The notes under the pieces are model-generated. The model was given only the letters and a program-made list of their open reading frames with translations. It ran no database searches and was not told where the DNA came from. Of a stretch of 64,000 nucleotides of DNA, positions 1 to 9,130 are shown one piece after another. The stretch's first letter is position 1. Each line of letters begins with the position of its first letter. Source of the stretch: Arcuatula senhousia (lineage: Eukaryota; Mollusca; Bivalvia; Mytilida; Mytilidae); contig OZ020309.1 in the NCBI GenBank assembly GCA_963971305.1, forward strand, positions 4,271,001 through 4,335,000, read 5' to 3'. Made by a program: the position numbers and the translations under genes.

Positions 1-132
1 AATTGAAAATCACATTATCAGCTTTTTAGTTAATTAATGATTATAGTATGCATTTCTATTTACAAATAAATACTTGTATAAAGCAAAACAAAAAGACTCA
101 TTGTATTTAAAAAGCTGCAAATGGTCACTTAC

Positions 133-160
133 CGGACATCGTTGCCTGGCATTTTCTCAT
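133..160 (-). other. Candidate first coding exon end of an unknown host gene
   Basis: On the minus strand a consensus splice donor (GTAAGTGACC, plus positions 132-123) follows three possible ATGs at 160, 152 and 139. Upstream lies a promoter-like stretch with a CRE palindrome. The downstream exons would lie outside the window to the left, so neither frame nor product can be named. This rests only on the donor and its context. Confidence 0.3.
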
Positions 161-239
161 TGTCAAATCGAACGAAACAAGTTTTCAAACATCAACACTT
201 ATTCCTGACATTTCTGTTCAGTCGAAGTTGGCGCTGCAA

Positions 240-247
240 TGACGTCA
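240..247. promoter_or_regulatory. CRE-like palindrome TGACGTCA
   Basis: A perfect TGACGTCA lies about 80 bp upstream of the candidate minus-strand start codons at 139-160. This is the consensus site for CREB/ATF factors. A promoter role here is inference. Confidence 0.35.
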
Positions 248-1440
248 TGGAACGGTCTAATTAGTTGTTTGAATACCTAAACAATGTACATTTTATACAT
301 AAATAAACAAAGCACAAACCACTAGGTGGTTAAATATTGAAAAAACAGACAACTTTGATTATAAGCAAAGAAAATGATGAGTAAGTTTGGCTGTTCCTAT
401 CAATATAGCCGTAGAAATGTATACAACAAAAACTAGATCGCGTTTATTAATCAGATGCAGAATAAAGAATCTATCATCCGACATTCTTATACCGAACACC
501 TGATGGGGAAAATAGATATTTTATCAATTCACACATTTTAAGATTCTTTTATTAGAAACTTCTTCACTTTATTATCGGCAATCAAAAATTGCTTACTTTT
601 AACGTAATTAGTTTCTAAGATGAAGTAAATGAAGGAGCACATACTCAAATTACATCATAGTTTCAAAGAGAGTGTATGTCTTCCAATTTTATCTACAGCA
701 TACCAATTATAAAACGATTGAAAGTCGGCATGTAAAATAAACAAATTGCATATTCTAAACTGTTTGATTTCTGATTTCGCTTGTGTTTTCATTACAGTTG
801 TAAAATTTTAACAACCAAATATATATACATATATAGGTCTATTTCATTTGAACATGTTGAAATAAAAGCATTTTATGTGCATTTTCTAACATCATTGAAC
901 ATCTTAGTAAGCATCTTTTATGTTATCCTTGGCTATCTATTATAAACTACAAAAAAAAACGTTACCTATACATTGCTGCTAATGAGAAATTACTCCTTGA
1001 ATAAAGATTGTCTCGTGTATGGAGAGAGCTATTATACCTTATGCACGTTATCATTTGAGCTTGTTTCCTAAATTCAGAATCTTTAAAAAGATTACCATGT
1101 CAGGACCATTTTTCTCTGGGTTGTCTTTCTTGTTTTGTCTTTCTCATGGACATTTGAGATTAATTCTCTAACTTTGCTAATTTTGTTATTACCTTTATTT
1201 CGTGTTGATGTGAGTAAGATTTGGTTGAGTTTTTAGTGTAGCAACTTCTTTTTAAATCGTTTACAGGCATACTAAAGTGAACTAAGGCACTCTAGAAGGG
1301 TAAAAAGTTCCTGATTTTTGTGACACAGCCTGTTTATCACACTATGAAAACTAGCGTACTCGAATCTAGGATTTAGAAATTATTTGTTTAAATGATGTTC
1401 TACTTAAAATTGTTACAGTACAGACAACATTAAAGGAGAA

Positions 1441-2869
1441 AAAGGGCTCTCAGGAGCCCGAATCGCCCATCTGACTTCAATGACTAAAGGAGTGAAAATA
1501 TATTGCGACATCTGATCTGAGGCAAAAACCTTCAATAAAGGATCATCATAGAATTTCCGCCTTTGAAGGTTTTTGTAGAGCATATAAAGTTCAACTTTAA
1601 ACAAACAAAAGCTTTTCTTAACATTTTAGGTTAAATCTGCAAGGCAAACGCAACAGCTTTTCTATCCAACAGTTTTCACACAAAAACCCCAATTTCTCAC
1701 CTTTAAAGGACCATAAATCCTACGTGTATAAGGAGTCATCTGAAAACTTCAATTAAATAGAGACTTTTGAAAAGCCCAATAACCTGACTAATTAAGCCAG
1801 CAACAGAATTATGGTTTTCATTCTATAGACCAAAAACATGAACAAATGCTATTTTTTACTTTTAAAAGGCCATAACCCCTATAAGGGATCATCTGATAAC
1901 AACTTCGACCCAATGGAAACTTTTGTACAGCTCAATGCTCTGAATGTTTAAGCAAGCAACAGCTTTTGTTTTATCTGCAATAGTTTTCATTCTATCGGCC
2001 AAAAACAGGAGCCTCCAAGGAGCCTGAATCGCTCACCTGGTCTTGATGTCAACCCTATGAAGACTTTTGTATAGCTAAATGAGCTGAATGTTAAAGCAAG
2101 AAAAAGCTTTTCTCTATCTGTAATAGTTTTCATTTTCAATAAGCAAAAAAAATTATTCACCTTTTAAGGGGATGTAACTGCTATCAGGGGTCACCTGACA
2201 ACTTCGACCCTATGGAGACTTTAGTAGAGCTAAATGAGCTGAACATTTAAGCAAGCAAAAGGTTTTCCAAATCTGCAATTATTTTCGTTCTATAGGCCAA
2301 AAACACTATTTTCCCCTTTAAGGGGTCATCTGACAACTTCGCCTCTATAGAGACTTTTGTAGAGCTAAATGAGCTAAACATTTATTAAGCAAGCAACAGC
2401 TTTTCTCTATCTGCAATAGTTTTCATTCTATAGGCTAAAAACACTACTTTACGTCTTTAAGGAACTATAAACCCCTTACAGGGGTCATGTGACAACTTCG
2501 ACCCTAAGGAGACTTTTGTAGAGCTAAATGAGCTGAACATTTAAGCAAGCAACAGCTTTTCTCTATCTGCAATAGTTTTATTCTATAGGCTAAAAACACT
2601 ATTTTACGTCTTTAAGGAACTGTAAACCCCTTAAAGGGGTCATGTGACAACTTCGACCCTAAGGAGACTTTTGTAGAGCTAAATGAGCTGAACATTTAAG
2701 CAAGCAAAAGCTTTTCCCAATCTGCAATAGTTTTCAATGTTATTTTTCACCTTTAAGGGGTTGTAACCCCTATAAAAGGTCATCTGACAACTTGGACCAA
2801 ATGGATACTTTGTAGAACTGATGAAGCAGCAGGGTGTCAACAGATTTCATCTATCTCTTATACTTTTTG
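1441..2869 (+). repeat. Dispersed repeat family A, left part of a copy split by the Polinton
   Basis: The copy begins with the family A 5' end (GGCTCTCAGGAGCCCGAATC, related to the ends at 48131 and 51093). It then has about eight degenerate monomers of roughly 150 bp. Each monomer holds words such as 'agctaaatgagctgaac', 'atttaagcaagcaaca' and 'ggggtcatctgacaacttc'. The copy stops at 2869, exactly at the Polinton target duplication, and resumes at 16114. Confidence 0.8.
2864..2869. repeat. Target site duplication, left (TTTTTG)
   Basis: TTTTTG directly abuts the left inverted repeat and is repeated exactly at 16108-16113. Six-bp duplications are typical of Polintons. Confidence 0.93.
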
Positions 2870-3005
2870 AGTAGTGTCAAAATGACAATTCTGCCGCACA
2901 TGCAGAAATCCTGCATAAAATCCCCAACCCCGACGGCCAAATGCAAAACGGACGACATTCCTATTGAGTATAGGGTAAATACAAGAATTATGGCTTTCGT
3001 ACAGA
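2870..3005 (+). repeat. Polinton left terminal inverted repeat
   Basis: It starts AGTAGTGTCAAAATGAC and matches the reverse complement of 15972-16107 over 136 bp with a single difference (GACGACATT here, GACGGCATT on the other side). It carries an inward promoter-like motif at 2969-2981 and open reading frame from ATG 2882. Confidence 0.95.
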
Positions 3006-3622
3006 GCATACGTCAGGTCACCCCACAGGAAAGTGGGGATAAGGACACCTTAAAGAGAGGTGTGCCCCAGATTGAAATAAATAAAAGGATGGAATCCAAT
3101 AGTAATAAGATGGATCACTTTCAGGATTTTTTCCTGGAGAATGAGCAAGATTTGGAAGATAGCCCCCCAGCCCCAACCCCCCAAAGGCAGCAGCAGTGCT
3201 GCAAAGCCCCCAACCTGACGCAGATGGATGAGCATACCCAGATGTGTCAAAATTGTGGGGCGCAGTCAATGAAGCCGCGATTTGAGCATCAACCAGATGG
3301 GGAGCAGAAAACCACATGCGGCGTCTCACTCAAGAGGAAGAAGGGGCAGTTCTGCAAGAGCAAGCCCTGGAAGGATGGCCTCTGCTGGAGGCATAGCCAG
3401 CAACCACACCGGCAGGAGGAGGAGGAGATCATTCCAGTCGAGGGTAAGATGGTGGTCAAAGAGACCATGAAGACCCTCCGTCAAATAGCTAAGGATGAGG
3501 GTCTTAGGGGGGTCAGTAGGAAGAACAAGGAGGCCTTGGTGAAGCTCATCGAGGAGAAAACCACCCGTAAATTTGCCCGCCAGGAAGTTTTCAGCAAGAA
3601 GCAGCTGAAAGCGCTGGCATAG
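2882..3622 (+). CDS. Zinc-ribbon/SAP-domain protein, probably the severed N-terminal part of the polymerase gene
   Basis: There are three candidate starts in one frame: ATG 2882 (inside the TIR), ATG 2990 (after a TATAGGGTAAATA motif) and ATG 3110 (after AATAAG). From ATG 3110 the 170-aa protein has an acidic N-terminus (MDHFQDFFLEN), a CxxC pair (residues 46-49), a Cys-rich patch ending CWRH (70-95) and a SAP-like helix-turn-helix (about 121-149). A second SAP-like helix starts near 162 and is cut by the TAG at 3620-3622. The frame then stays open straight into the polymerase, so the gene was probably one long ORF. The N-terminal half is a paralogue of the 10392 protein. SAP modules usually bind DNA. 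The exact role here is unknown. Confidence 0.7.
   Translation: MTILPHMQKSCIKSPTPTAKCKTDDIPIEYRVNTRIMAFVQSIRQVTPQESGDKDTLKRGVPQIEINKRMESNSNKMDHFQDFFLENEQDLEDSPPAPTPQRQQQCCKAPNLTQMDEHTQMCQNCGAQSMKPRFEHQPDGEQKTTCGVSLKRKKGQFCKSKPWKDGLCWRHSQQPHRQEEEEIIPVEGKMVVKETMKTLRQIAKDEGLRGVSRKNKEALVKLIEEKTTRKFARQEVFSKKQLKALA
2969..2981 (+). promoter_or_regulatory. Promoter-like motif in left TIR (TATAGGGTAAATA)
   Basis: It resembles the TATAGATAAATG start motif of the other genes of the element and lies 8 bp before an in-frame ATG at 2990. The same motif is present in the right TIR, so both ends would fire inward. Confidence 0.5.
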
Positions 3623-3730
3623 AATCGCGGCCTCACCAAATACTCCCAGCTCAAGAGAGACGATCTGCTCCATCTGGTGGAAGAAAATATCAAAAATGCC
3701 CCAGTCGAGGAGGAGATCAAAATCATTGAT

Positions 3731-6700
3731 ATGCGGGAAGCTCTGAATGGCGTATTTGGCACGGCCGTCATCAAACCTTTGAAGCCGCATGACGTAGCCA
3801 CGTTTCTCAAGCTAAGTCAGAGTACGATCTCCACCACCATCTCCGATGCGCTTACCCAAAAGAGGGGATTGAAGGTCCACTTAGTGCTTTTTGTGGAGAT
3901 GGTGAAAACGAGCCTCGCGAAAGGGGAGAATATCTACGTCACCACTACTTTCAGATCACGGACGACAATGCTCGTGGAATCTGACGACCTTGATCAGGAG
4001 ATTGCGATCATGGTGGAGAAGGTTAAGGAAAGTATGGTAAAGTACATGCGCGAAGGGAGCGGATGGACTTTCAGCAGCGTCGAGAAGCTAGAAATCCACT
4101 TCGACAAATTCAAGCCGCTCAAGGGGGCTTCCTTCATACCGACCCCCTCAGCACTCGCGAAAAAGAAGGCGATCATCAATGTGAAAAATGAAGATGATCG
4201 CTGCTTCCAGTGGGCGGTGCTGGCGGCCCTTCACCACGAGGAAGTCGATCAGAAATCTACCAACCGCGTAGCTCAGTACAAGAAATGGGAAGATGAGCTA
4301 AAATTTGAAGGCATCGACTTTCCAGTCTCACTCAAGGCGATTGATAAATTCGAGAGGCAGAATGCCTCCATCAACGTCAACGTCTTCGGCTTCGATGGCG
4401 TCAAGAAGGGTGAGGATGAGGAAGAGGATCTCCAGGTATATCCCCTGAAGATTTCGAAAAATACGGGCTCCACCCACGTAGATCTTCTCTTCCTGAAGCA
4501 CGAAGACAAGCAGCACTACTGCTGGATCAAGAGCCTCTCGCGTCTTTTGACCGCACAGGTCACAAATCACGATGGGCAAGCATACTTCTGCCGCAGATGC
4601 CTCTCCCACTTTACGAGGCAGGATCTTCTCGACGATCACTTAGAATATTGCAGCCAGAAGGATGCCATCAGGATTGAGATGCCGGAGGAAGGATCCGCCA
4701 TAGCCTTTCACAACCACAAGAAGCAGATGAGAGTCCCATTCGCGATCTATGCGGACTTTGAATGCTTCACGGAGAAGATCGATACTTGCCAGCCCGATCC
4801 GACCAAGTCCTACACGAAGCAGTATCAGCAGCACCGACCATCAGGTTTCTGCTATCGTGTGAAGTATGCCCACGGCGACTACAAGGAATCGGTCGTCTAC
4901 TGCGGGGAAGATGCGGCTAAGAAATTCGTCCAGTGCATCGAAAAGGAAGTGCAGATGATCAGCAAGATATGCAAGGAGAAGAAGTCGATGGTGATGAGCG
5001 ACGTGGATAAGGAGGGCTTCGAAGCAAGCACGCACTGCCACATTTGCGGGGGTGAATTGGAAGGGGATAAGGTCCGGGATCACGACCATCTCACCGGGAA
5101 GTATCGGGGCGCGGCACACAACCAATGCAATCTAGATTTTCAGCTTCCGAAGCACGTGCCCATCCTCTTGCACAATCTGAGTGGGTACGATGCCCATCTT
5201 TTCGTGAAGGAATTCAAGGGAGGGAAGATCACCTGCATCCCCAATACGGACGAAAAATATATCAGCTTCTCAAAGCAGCTAGACGATGGTCTGGAAATGA
5301 GATTCATCGACTCGTGCAGATTCATGCTCAGCTCCCTCGAAAATCTGGCAAAGAATCTCACACCCGATAAATTCAAGGCGGTTAGGGAATGCTTTGGCGA
5401 CAGGTATGAGCTGATGATTAGAAAGGGGGTCTATCCCTACGATTACGCCGATGGGCCTGCCAAGCTTGAGGAGACCCAACTCCCACCCAAGGAAGCTTTC
5501 TTCAGCACGCTCACCGGTGAGCATATCAGCGATGAGGACTATGCACACGCTCAGAAGGTCTGGGAGGCCTTCGAGTGCAAGACCCTGCGAGATTATCACA
5601 ACCTCTACCTAGAATCTGACGTGACCATACTGGAAGATATCTTCGAGGATTTCAGGGATATCTGCATGGGAAACTATGGGCTCGATCCTGCCCACTACTT
5701 CACATCCCCTGGGCTAGCCTACGATGCCGCCCTCAAAACCACCGGCGTCAGATTGGAGCTGCTCTCCGATCCAGACATGCTCCTGATGTTCGAGAGGGCA
5801 ACCAGAGGGGGCGTCGCCATGATCTCCCATCGCCACGGCAAGGCTAATAATCCCTACATGACCGACTACGATAGCTCCCAACCCACCAAATATCTCACCT
5901 ACCTCGACGCCAACAATCTCTACGGTTGGGCGATGGCACAGCCCCTTCCCACGGGAGACTTCGAGTGGATGGAACCGGAGGAGATCGAGAAGGTCTTGGA
6001 GTATCCTGACGATCACGAGTACGGAGCCATGGTGGAATGCGATCTGGAATATCCGCAAGATCTTCACGACGCCCATAACGACTACCCTCTCGCGCCAGAA
6101 AACGTGGAAATCGACAAGGTGCGCAAGCTCGTGCCTCATCTGGGCAAGCGCGAAAAATATACCCTCCATTATCGAAATCTCAAGCTCTACTTATCGATGG
6201 GCATGAAGCTCGTCAAAATCCATCGCATCATAGGATTCAGGCAATCCCCCTGGCTCAAGTCGTATATCGAGCTGAATACGAAGCTCCGAGCCGCAGCCAA
6301 GACCGACTCCGAGAAGGAATTTTTCAAGCTGATGAATAATTCGGTCTTCGGCAAGACGATGGAGAATATCCGAAAGCGCGTCGACGTCAGGCTGGTCACA
6401 ACCGAAAAGCAGGCCCTGAAGCTGGTGGCCAAGCCCAACTTCGATCGTCGAGTCGTCTTCACCGAGAATCTAGCAGCCGTCCATATGAAGAAGACCAAGC
6501 TCAAGTTCGATAAGCCCGTCTACCTAGGAGCGTGCATCTTGGATATCTCGAAGCTCCTGATGTACGACTTCCACTACGGATTCGTGAGAAAGACGTACGG
6601 CGATAAGGCCCGGCTGCTCTTCACCGACACAGACAGCTTAGCCTACGAAATTCAGACCGCCGACTTCTACAAGGATATCGCGCCACACGTCCAGGAAAAA

Positions 6701-7120
6701 TTCGATACGTCCAACTATCCGGTCGTGCATCCCTCCCGCATCACCACTGGCGTGAATAAGAAGATCATCGGAAAATTCAAGGACGAGTGCGGCGGCAAGA
6801 CCATGACCGAATTCGTGGGGCTCCGGGCAAAACTATACGCCTTCAAGATGGACGACGGTAAGGCTACGAAGAAGGCGAAGGGAGTCACCAAGAGCGTCAT
6901 CAAGCGCAGCATCGCCTTCGAGGACTACAAGCGCTGCCTCGACACCCAGCAGGAGATCCATCGCCCGATGAATATCATCCGGAGCCATCTCCACCAGATC
7001 TACACGGAGCAGATCAACAAGATCGCTCTCTCCGCCAAAGATGACAAGCGCCACATACTCCCCGATGGCATCAGCACCCTCGCTCACGGACACTATCGAA
7101 TCACTCACGGCAGCAAGTGA
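3731..7120 (+). CDS. polB: Family B DNA polymerase, Polinton pPolB type, with embedded HNH-like nuclease motif
   Basis: This polymerase would replicate the element. The first ATG after the amber stop is 3731 (1,129 aa), but the frame is open from 3623 and continues the upstream ORF. Visible landmarks: a C2H2-like finger (from C287); Exo I DFE (342-344); an endonuclease VII-like CHIC...DHDHLTG...HNQC motif (436-466); Exo II NLSGYD (to D487); Exo III YLESD (626-630); Pol A LDANNLYG (D726); Pol B KLMNNSVFGKT (from 866); and Pol C DTD (around 966). All catalytic carboxylates of the proofreading and polymerase domains are present. The only visible defect is loss of the N-terminal SAP/zinc region through the in-frame stop. 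The next gene follows after a 130-bp spacer with a tandem repeat. Confidence 0.93.
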   Translation: MREALNGVFGTAVIKPLKPHDVATFLKLSQSTISTTISDALTQKRGLKVHLVLFVEMVKTSLAKGENIYVTTTFRSRTTMLVESDDLDQEIAIMVEKVKESMVKYMREGSGWTFSSVEKLEIHFDKFKPLKGASFIPTPSALAKKKAIINVKNEDDRCFQWAVLAALHHEEVDQKSTNRVAQYKKWEDELKFEGIDFPVSLKAIDKFERQNASINVNVFGFDGVKKGEDEEEDLQVYPLKISKNTGSTHVDLLFLKHEDKQHYCWIKSLSRLLTAQVTNHDGQAYFCRRCLSHFTRQDLLDDHLEYCSQKDAIRIEMPEEGSAIAFHNHKKQMRVPFAIYADFECFTEKIDTCQPDPTKSYTKQYQQHRPSGFCYRVKYAHGDYKESVVYCGEDAAKKFVQCIEKEVQMISKICKEKKSMVMSDVDKEGFEASTHCHICGGELEGDKVRDHDHLTGKYRGAAHNQCNLDFQLPKHVPILLHNLSGYDAHLFVKEFKGGKITCIPNTDEKYISFSKQLDDGLEMRFIDSCRFMLSSLENLAKNLTPDKFKAVRECFGDRYELMIRKGVYPYDYADGPAKLEETQLPPKEAFFSTLTGEHISDEDYAHAQKVWEAFECKTLRDYHNLYLESDVTILEDIFEDFRDICMGNYGLDPAHYFTSPGLAYDAALKTTGVRLELLSDPDMLLMFERATRGGVAMISHRHGKANNPYMTDYDSSQPTKYLTYLDANNLYGWAMAQPLPTGDFEWMEPEEIEKVLEYPDDHEYGAMVECDLEYPQDLHDAHNDYPLAPENVEIDKVRKLVPHLGKREKYTLHYRNLKLYLSMGMKLVKIHRIIGFRQSPWLKSYIELNTKLRAAAKTDSEKEFFKLMNNSVFGKTMENIRKRVDVRLVTTEKQALKLVAKPNFDRRVVFTENLAAVHMKKTKLKFDKPVYLGACILDISKLLMYDFHYGFVRKTYGDKARLLFTDTDSLAYEIQTADFYKDIAPHVQEKFDTSNYPVVHPSRITTGVNKKIIGKFKDECGGKTMTEFVGLRAKLYAFKMDDGKATKKAKGVTKSVIKRSIAFEDYKRCLDTQQEIHRPMNIIRSHLHQIYTEQINKIALSAKDDKRHILPDGISTLAHGHYRITHGSK

Positions 7121-7144
7121 GCTGAGGCACCTCCCCTCCCCTCC

Positions 7145-7220
7145 ACATTTAGCAGGCTCTGACGGGTGCGGATGCCCATCCCACACTTAGCAGGCTCTGA
7201 CGGGTGCGGATGCCCATCCC
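7145..7220. repeat. Two tandem 38-bp units between polB and protease
   Basis: Units 7145-7182 and 7183-7220 differ at one position (ACATTTAG versus ACACTTAG). Each contains GGATGCCCATCC, a short inverted repeat. The array fills most of the polB-protease spacer, one of the few long gaps between genes in the element. Confidence 0.9.
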
Positions 7221-7242
7221 TCCTCATCTGCATTTGGCATAT

Positions 7243-7253
7243 CTAGATAAATG
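7243..7253 (+). promoter_or_regulatory. Start motif CTAGATAAATG (protease)
   Basis: The motif overlaps the start codon at 7251. It is one of about ten such motifs in the element. Confidence 0.6.
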
Positions 7254-7664
7254 AGCAGCATACGTGTGCACGGCTTCCTCCTCCCCCACAAGCCCCTCTC
7301 CAACGTAGAGCTTGAGGAAGCCGCCTCGGCCCTAGGCATCCCTCGATTCAGAGGAATATTCATGCGCGATGCCTTGCCTCCCAGCCCCCACCCCATCGAA
7401 TGTGGTATCCTGAATCACGACGATAGCGATGGCCCCGGCACGCACTGGACGTGCTGGTATAAGAGCGGAAGATTCAAAGTCTACTTCGATCCTTACGGCC
7501 TGCCTCCGCCCAACGAGATGATTGACTATCTACGGCCGAAGATTCGATATAATACTGATGAAATTCAGCGGCGCGGCGACGTGGTCTGCGGACACTTTTG
7601 CCTGCACGTCTTGAAGCTCCTTTCGGAAGGTCGGACGCTCGAGGAGGTGATCTTCGGACTATAG
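7251..7664 (+). CDS. Adenain-like cysteine protease (Polinton PRO)
   Basis: This 137-aa protein is a maturation protease of the adenovirus/Ulp1 clan, expected to process virion precursors. The catalytic set is visible: His65 in GTHWTCWY, Asp80 in YFDPYG, Gln106 in EIQRRGD and Cys113 in VVCGHFCLHV. It is shorter than adenovirus protease but typical for Polintons. The ATG at 7251 is fixed by the CTAGATAAATG motif. Its stop TAG lies inside the start motif of the next gene, so the two are almost overlapping. No lesion is seen. Confidence 0.9.
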   Translation: MSSIRVHGFLLPHKPLSNVELEEAASALGIPRFRGIFMRDALPPSPHPIECGILNHDDSDGPGTHWTCWYKSGRFKVYFDPYGLPPPNEMIDYLRPKIRYNTDEIQRRGDVVCGHFCLHVLKLLSEGRTLEEVIFGL

Positions 7665-7671
7665 ATAAATG
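7660..7671 (+). promoter_or_regulatory. Start motif TATAGATAAATG (fibre-like gene)
   Basis: This is a perfect copy of the consensus. It contains the protease stop TAG (7662-7664) and the next ATG (7669). Confidence 0.65.
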
Positions 7672-8145
7672 GATAAGTTTGGATCTCACTCGAGAAAGCG
7701 CATGCCCGTCTGGCGGATGCTCCAGGATCTCGATATGAACGATAATCGGATCACCAGCCTCGGTTTGCCCCGAGATAGCTCGGATGCCGTGACGAAGCGA
7801 TGGGTCAACCAACAATTGAAAGACGGTATGAAAGACCTCGAAGAGCTAGATTCGGAAATGAAGCAAATGCAGATGGCCATTAAGCGAATGCAAAGGGAGT
7901 ATGAAGCGTCCATCAAAGATCTTACCAAAAAGCTGATGATCGTAGAAGATGGCAAAGTCGATAAGTCGGAGTGCGTCTCGACGAATGGCGGCTTGATGAC
8001 GACGGACCTAGACATGCAGAAATATCACGTGCTAAATCTCCCCCTCCCCATGACTGATAATGAGCCCATCACGAAAGCCCTTTACGACCGCCTGCAGCAG
8101 GATCTAGACGCATTAAGGGTCTTCGTCGAGCTGAAGCATGCATAA
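7669..8145 (+). CDS. Fibre-like coiled-coil protein with two phage-tail-fibre-type motifs
   Basis: This 158-aa protein has a basic N-terminus, then a motif (residues 20-47) of the form DLDMNDNRITSLGLP...DAVTKRWV. A helical region rich in Glu, Lys and Met follows (about 48-100, coiled-coil like). A second copy of the motif lies at 113-140 (DLDMQKYHVLNLPLP...PITKALYD). The pattern 'D-M-x-x-x-x-I-x-x-L-x-x-P...A-x-T-K-x-x-V' is seen in phage tail-fibre shafts, where it marks trimeric fibre repeats. A spike or fibre role is inference. The gene lies between the protease and the convergent integrase and ends 8 bp before a strong hairpin. Confidence 0.6.
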   Translation: MDKFGSHSRKRMPVWRMLQDLDMNDNRITSLGLPRDSSDAVTKRWVNQQLKDGMKDLEELDSEMKQMQMAIKRMQREYEASIKDLTKKLMIVEDGKVDKSECVSTNGGLMTTDLDMQKYHVLNLPLPMTDNEPITKALYDRLQQDLDALRVFVELKHA

Positions 8146-8152
8146 ATCAAGA

Positions 8153-8184
8153 CTTTCTGGTCTCCTTGAATCGAGACCGGAAAG
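8153..8184. terminator. 12-bp hairpin between convergent genes
   Basis: Arms 8153-8164 and 8173-8184 (CTTTCTGGTCTC / GAGACCGGAAAG) pair over 12 bp with one G-U and an 8-nt loop. It lies exactly between the plus-strand fibre-like gene and the minus-strand integrase stop, suggesting a bidirectional 3'-end or terminator structure. Confidence 0.6.
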
Positions 8185-8192
8185 CCTGGGGA

Positions 8193-9005
8193 TCATCGCC
8201 AGTCAGATTCCTTGACCCAGGAATTGAAGGTTTTGGGATAGCCTCTCCATTTGACGCGGATTTCTTTCTCCCCATTCCGGATGCGTCGGCTCAAGATTTT
8301 CTCGATGCGAAAGATATCCTGGTCGGTGCGCTGGAGCTCGGGCTCGTAAAAGGATCCCTGGATTTCCTCACCCTTGTAGTCTTTGAGACGATAGGTGGGC
8401 GGCTGCGTCGCTAGGGCCTGAGCGATGGTAAAGACCTCCTCCGTCCAGCGAGGAGTATATCCCTTCTCGAAGATGCCCTTCTTCTTTGTGATTCGGACCT
8501 GATCGCCGACTTTGAATCGGTGAGGCTGCATGGGCGGAAGGTCTCCGTAGAGATTCCAGAAGACTTTGGCCTCGTGCTCTTTCTGGCTGGCGGCGGTGGG
8601 GGTCATCTTGATGGATCGATGCTTGGTGGTATTATACTGGCGGACGAAATCGTCCAGGATAGGGAGGTAGGCGCGCGTGGAATTGGCTGAAAAGTATTTG
8701 AACATCTTCTCCTTCATGGTACGATTCCAGCGCTCCACCACGCTCGATTTCTCTTCGTTCTCGGTAGAGTAGAGATCGACGTCGTGCTTCCGGAGCAGAT
8801 CCTTCACCTCGCGATTATAAAATTCCGTGCCCTTATCGGTCCATAGCTTCTCGGGCGTGCGATCCTTGAAGACGGTCCGGAAGGCATCTCGCATCGTGGT
8901 GCCTTTCTTATCCTTGAGTGGCACCAACCAGCCGTATTTGGAGAAGACGTCGATGATGCTCAAGAGGTATTTGAAGCCTCGGTTATCGCGAGAGAAGGCG
9001 CTCAT
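8193..9005 (-). pseudogene. Retroviral-type integrase with C-terminal chromodomain (frame-disrupted gene)
   Basis: The 270-aa ORF covers most of an rve integrase core (SIIDVFSKYGW; WTDKGTEF with the second Asp; SVVERWNRT with the catalytic Glu about 33 residues later), an SH3-like segment (HRFKVGDQVRI) and a chromodomain at the C-terminus (RIEKILSRRI...VKWRGY...NSWVKESDW). The first catalytic Asp (AADLVDM, codon 9017-9015) is in frame but upstream of the first ATG, so the ORF as it stands cannot start in a way that includes it. The N-terminal part (HKPVRR region) is in another frame at 9008-9130, and a PLA2-like ORF precedes that. In this family integrases normally act on the terminal repeats. 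This copy is probably inactive. Confidence 0.9.
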
Positions 9006-9007
9006 AT

Positions 9008-9130
9008 CTACGAGATCGGCAGCCCACCTACCACCACGCGGCGCTTCTGAAATTTGCGTCGGACTGGCTTGTGCAGCTCTTCGGCTAGCTCATCCGACCA
9101 TCGGACTTTTTTTTCCCCCCACGCCCAGCC
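9008..9130 (-). pseudogene. Displaced linker segment between PLA2-like domain and integrase
   Basis: In the +1 frame relative to both neighbours this stretch reads WSDELAEELHKPVRRKFQ and related residues, the basic segment that normally leads into the integrase core. The frame changes at the T8C6 run (9107-9120 on plus) and again near 9025-9035. The ORF in this frame extends to 9211, but only the part after the homopolymer looks meaningful. Confidence 0.75.

Larger units (their letters stand above)
1..1440. other. Host intergenic DNA, AT-rich
   Basis: No coding region is supported here apart from a possible first exon at 133-160. The sequence is AT-rich with short A and T runs. Confidence 0.6.

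Noticed and set aside
2834..2881. GTG-initiated extension of the left-terminal ORF into host DNA
   Set aside because: It lies outside the element, before the TIR, and uses a non-ATG start.
5714..6169. 151-aa minus-strand ORF in the polymerase gene
   Set aside because: It is a shadow ORF produced by GC-rich coding sequence on the other strand.
9107..9120. Programmed -1 frameshift at the A_AAA_AAA heptamer linking PLA2-like protein to integrase
   Set aside because: A -1 shift leads into the wrong frame. The conserved segment downstream is in the +1 frame, and a second change is needed further on, so damage or an assembly error is simpler.
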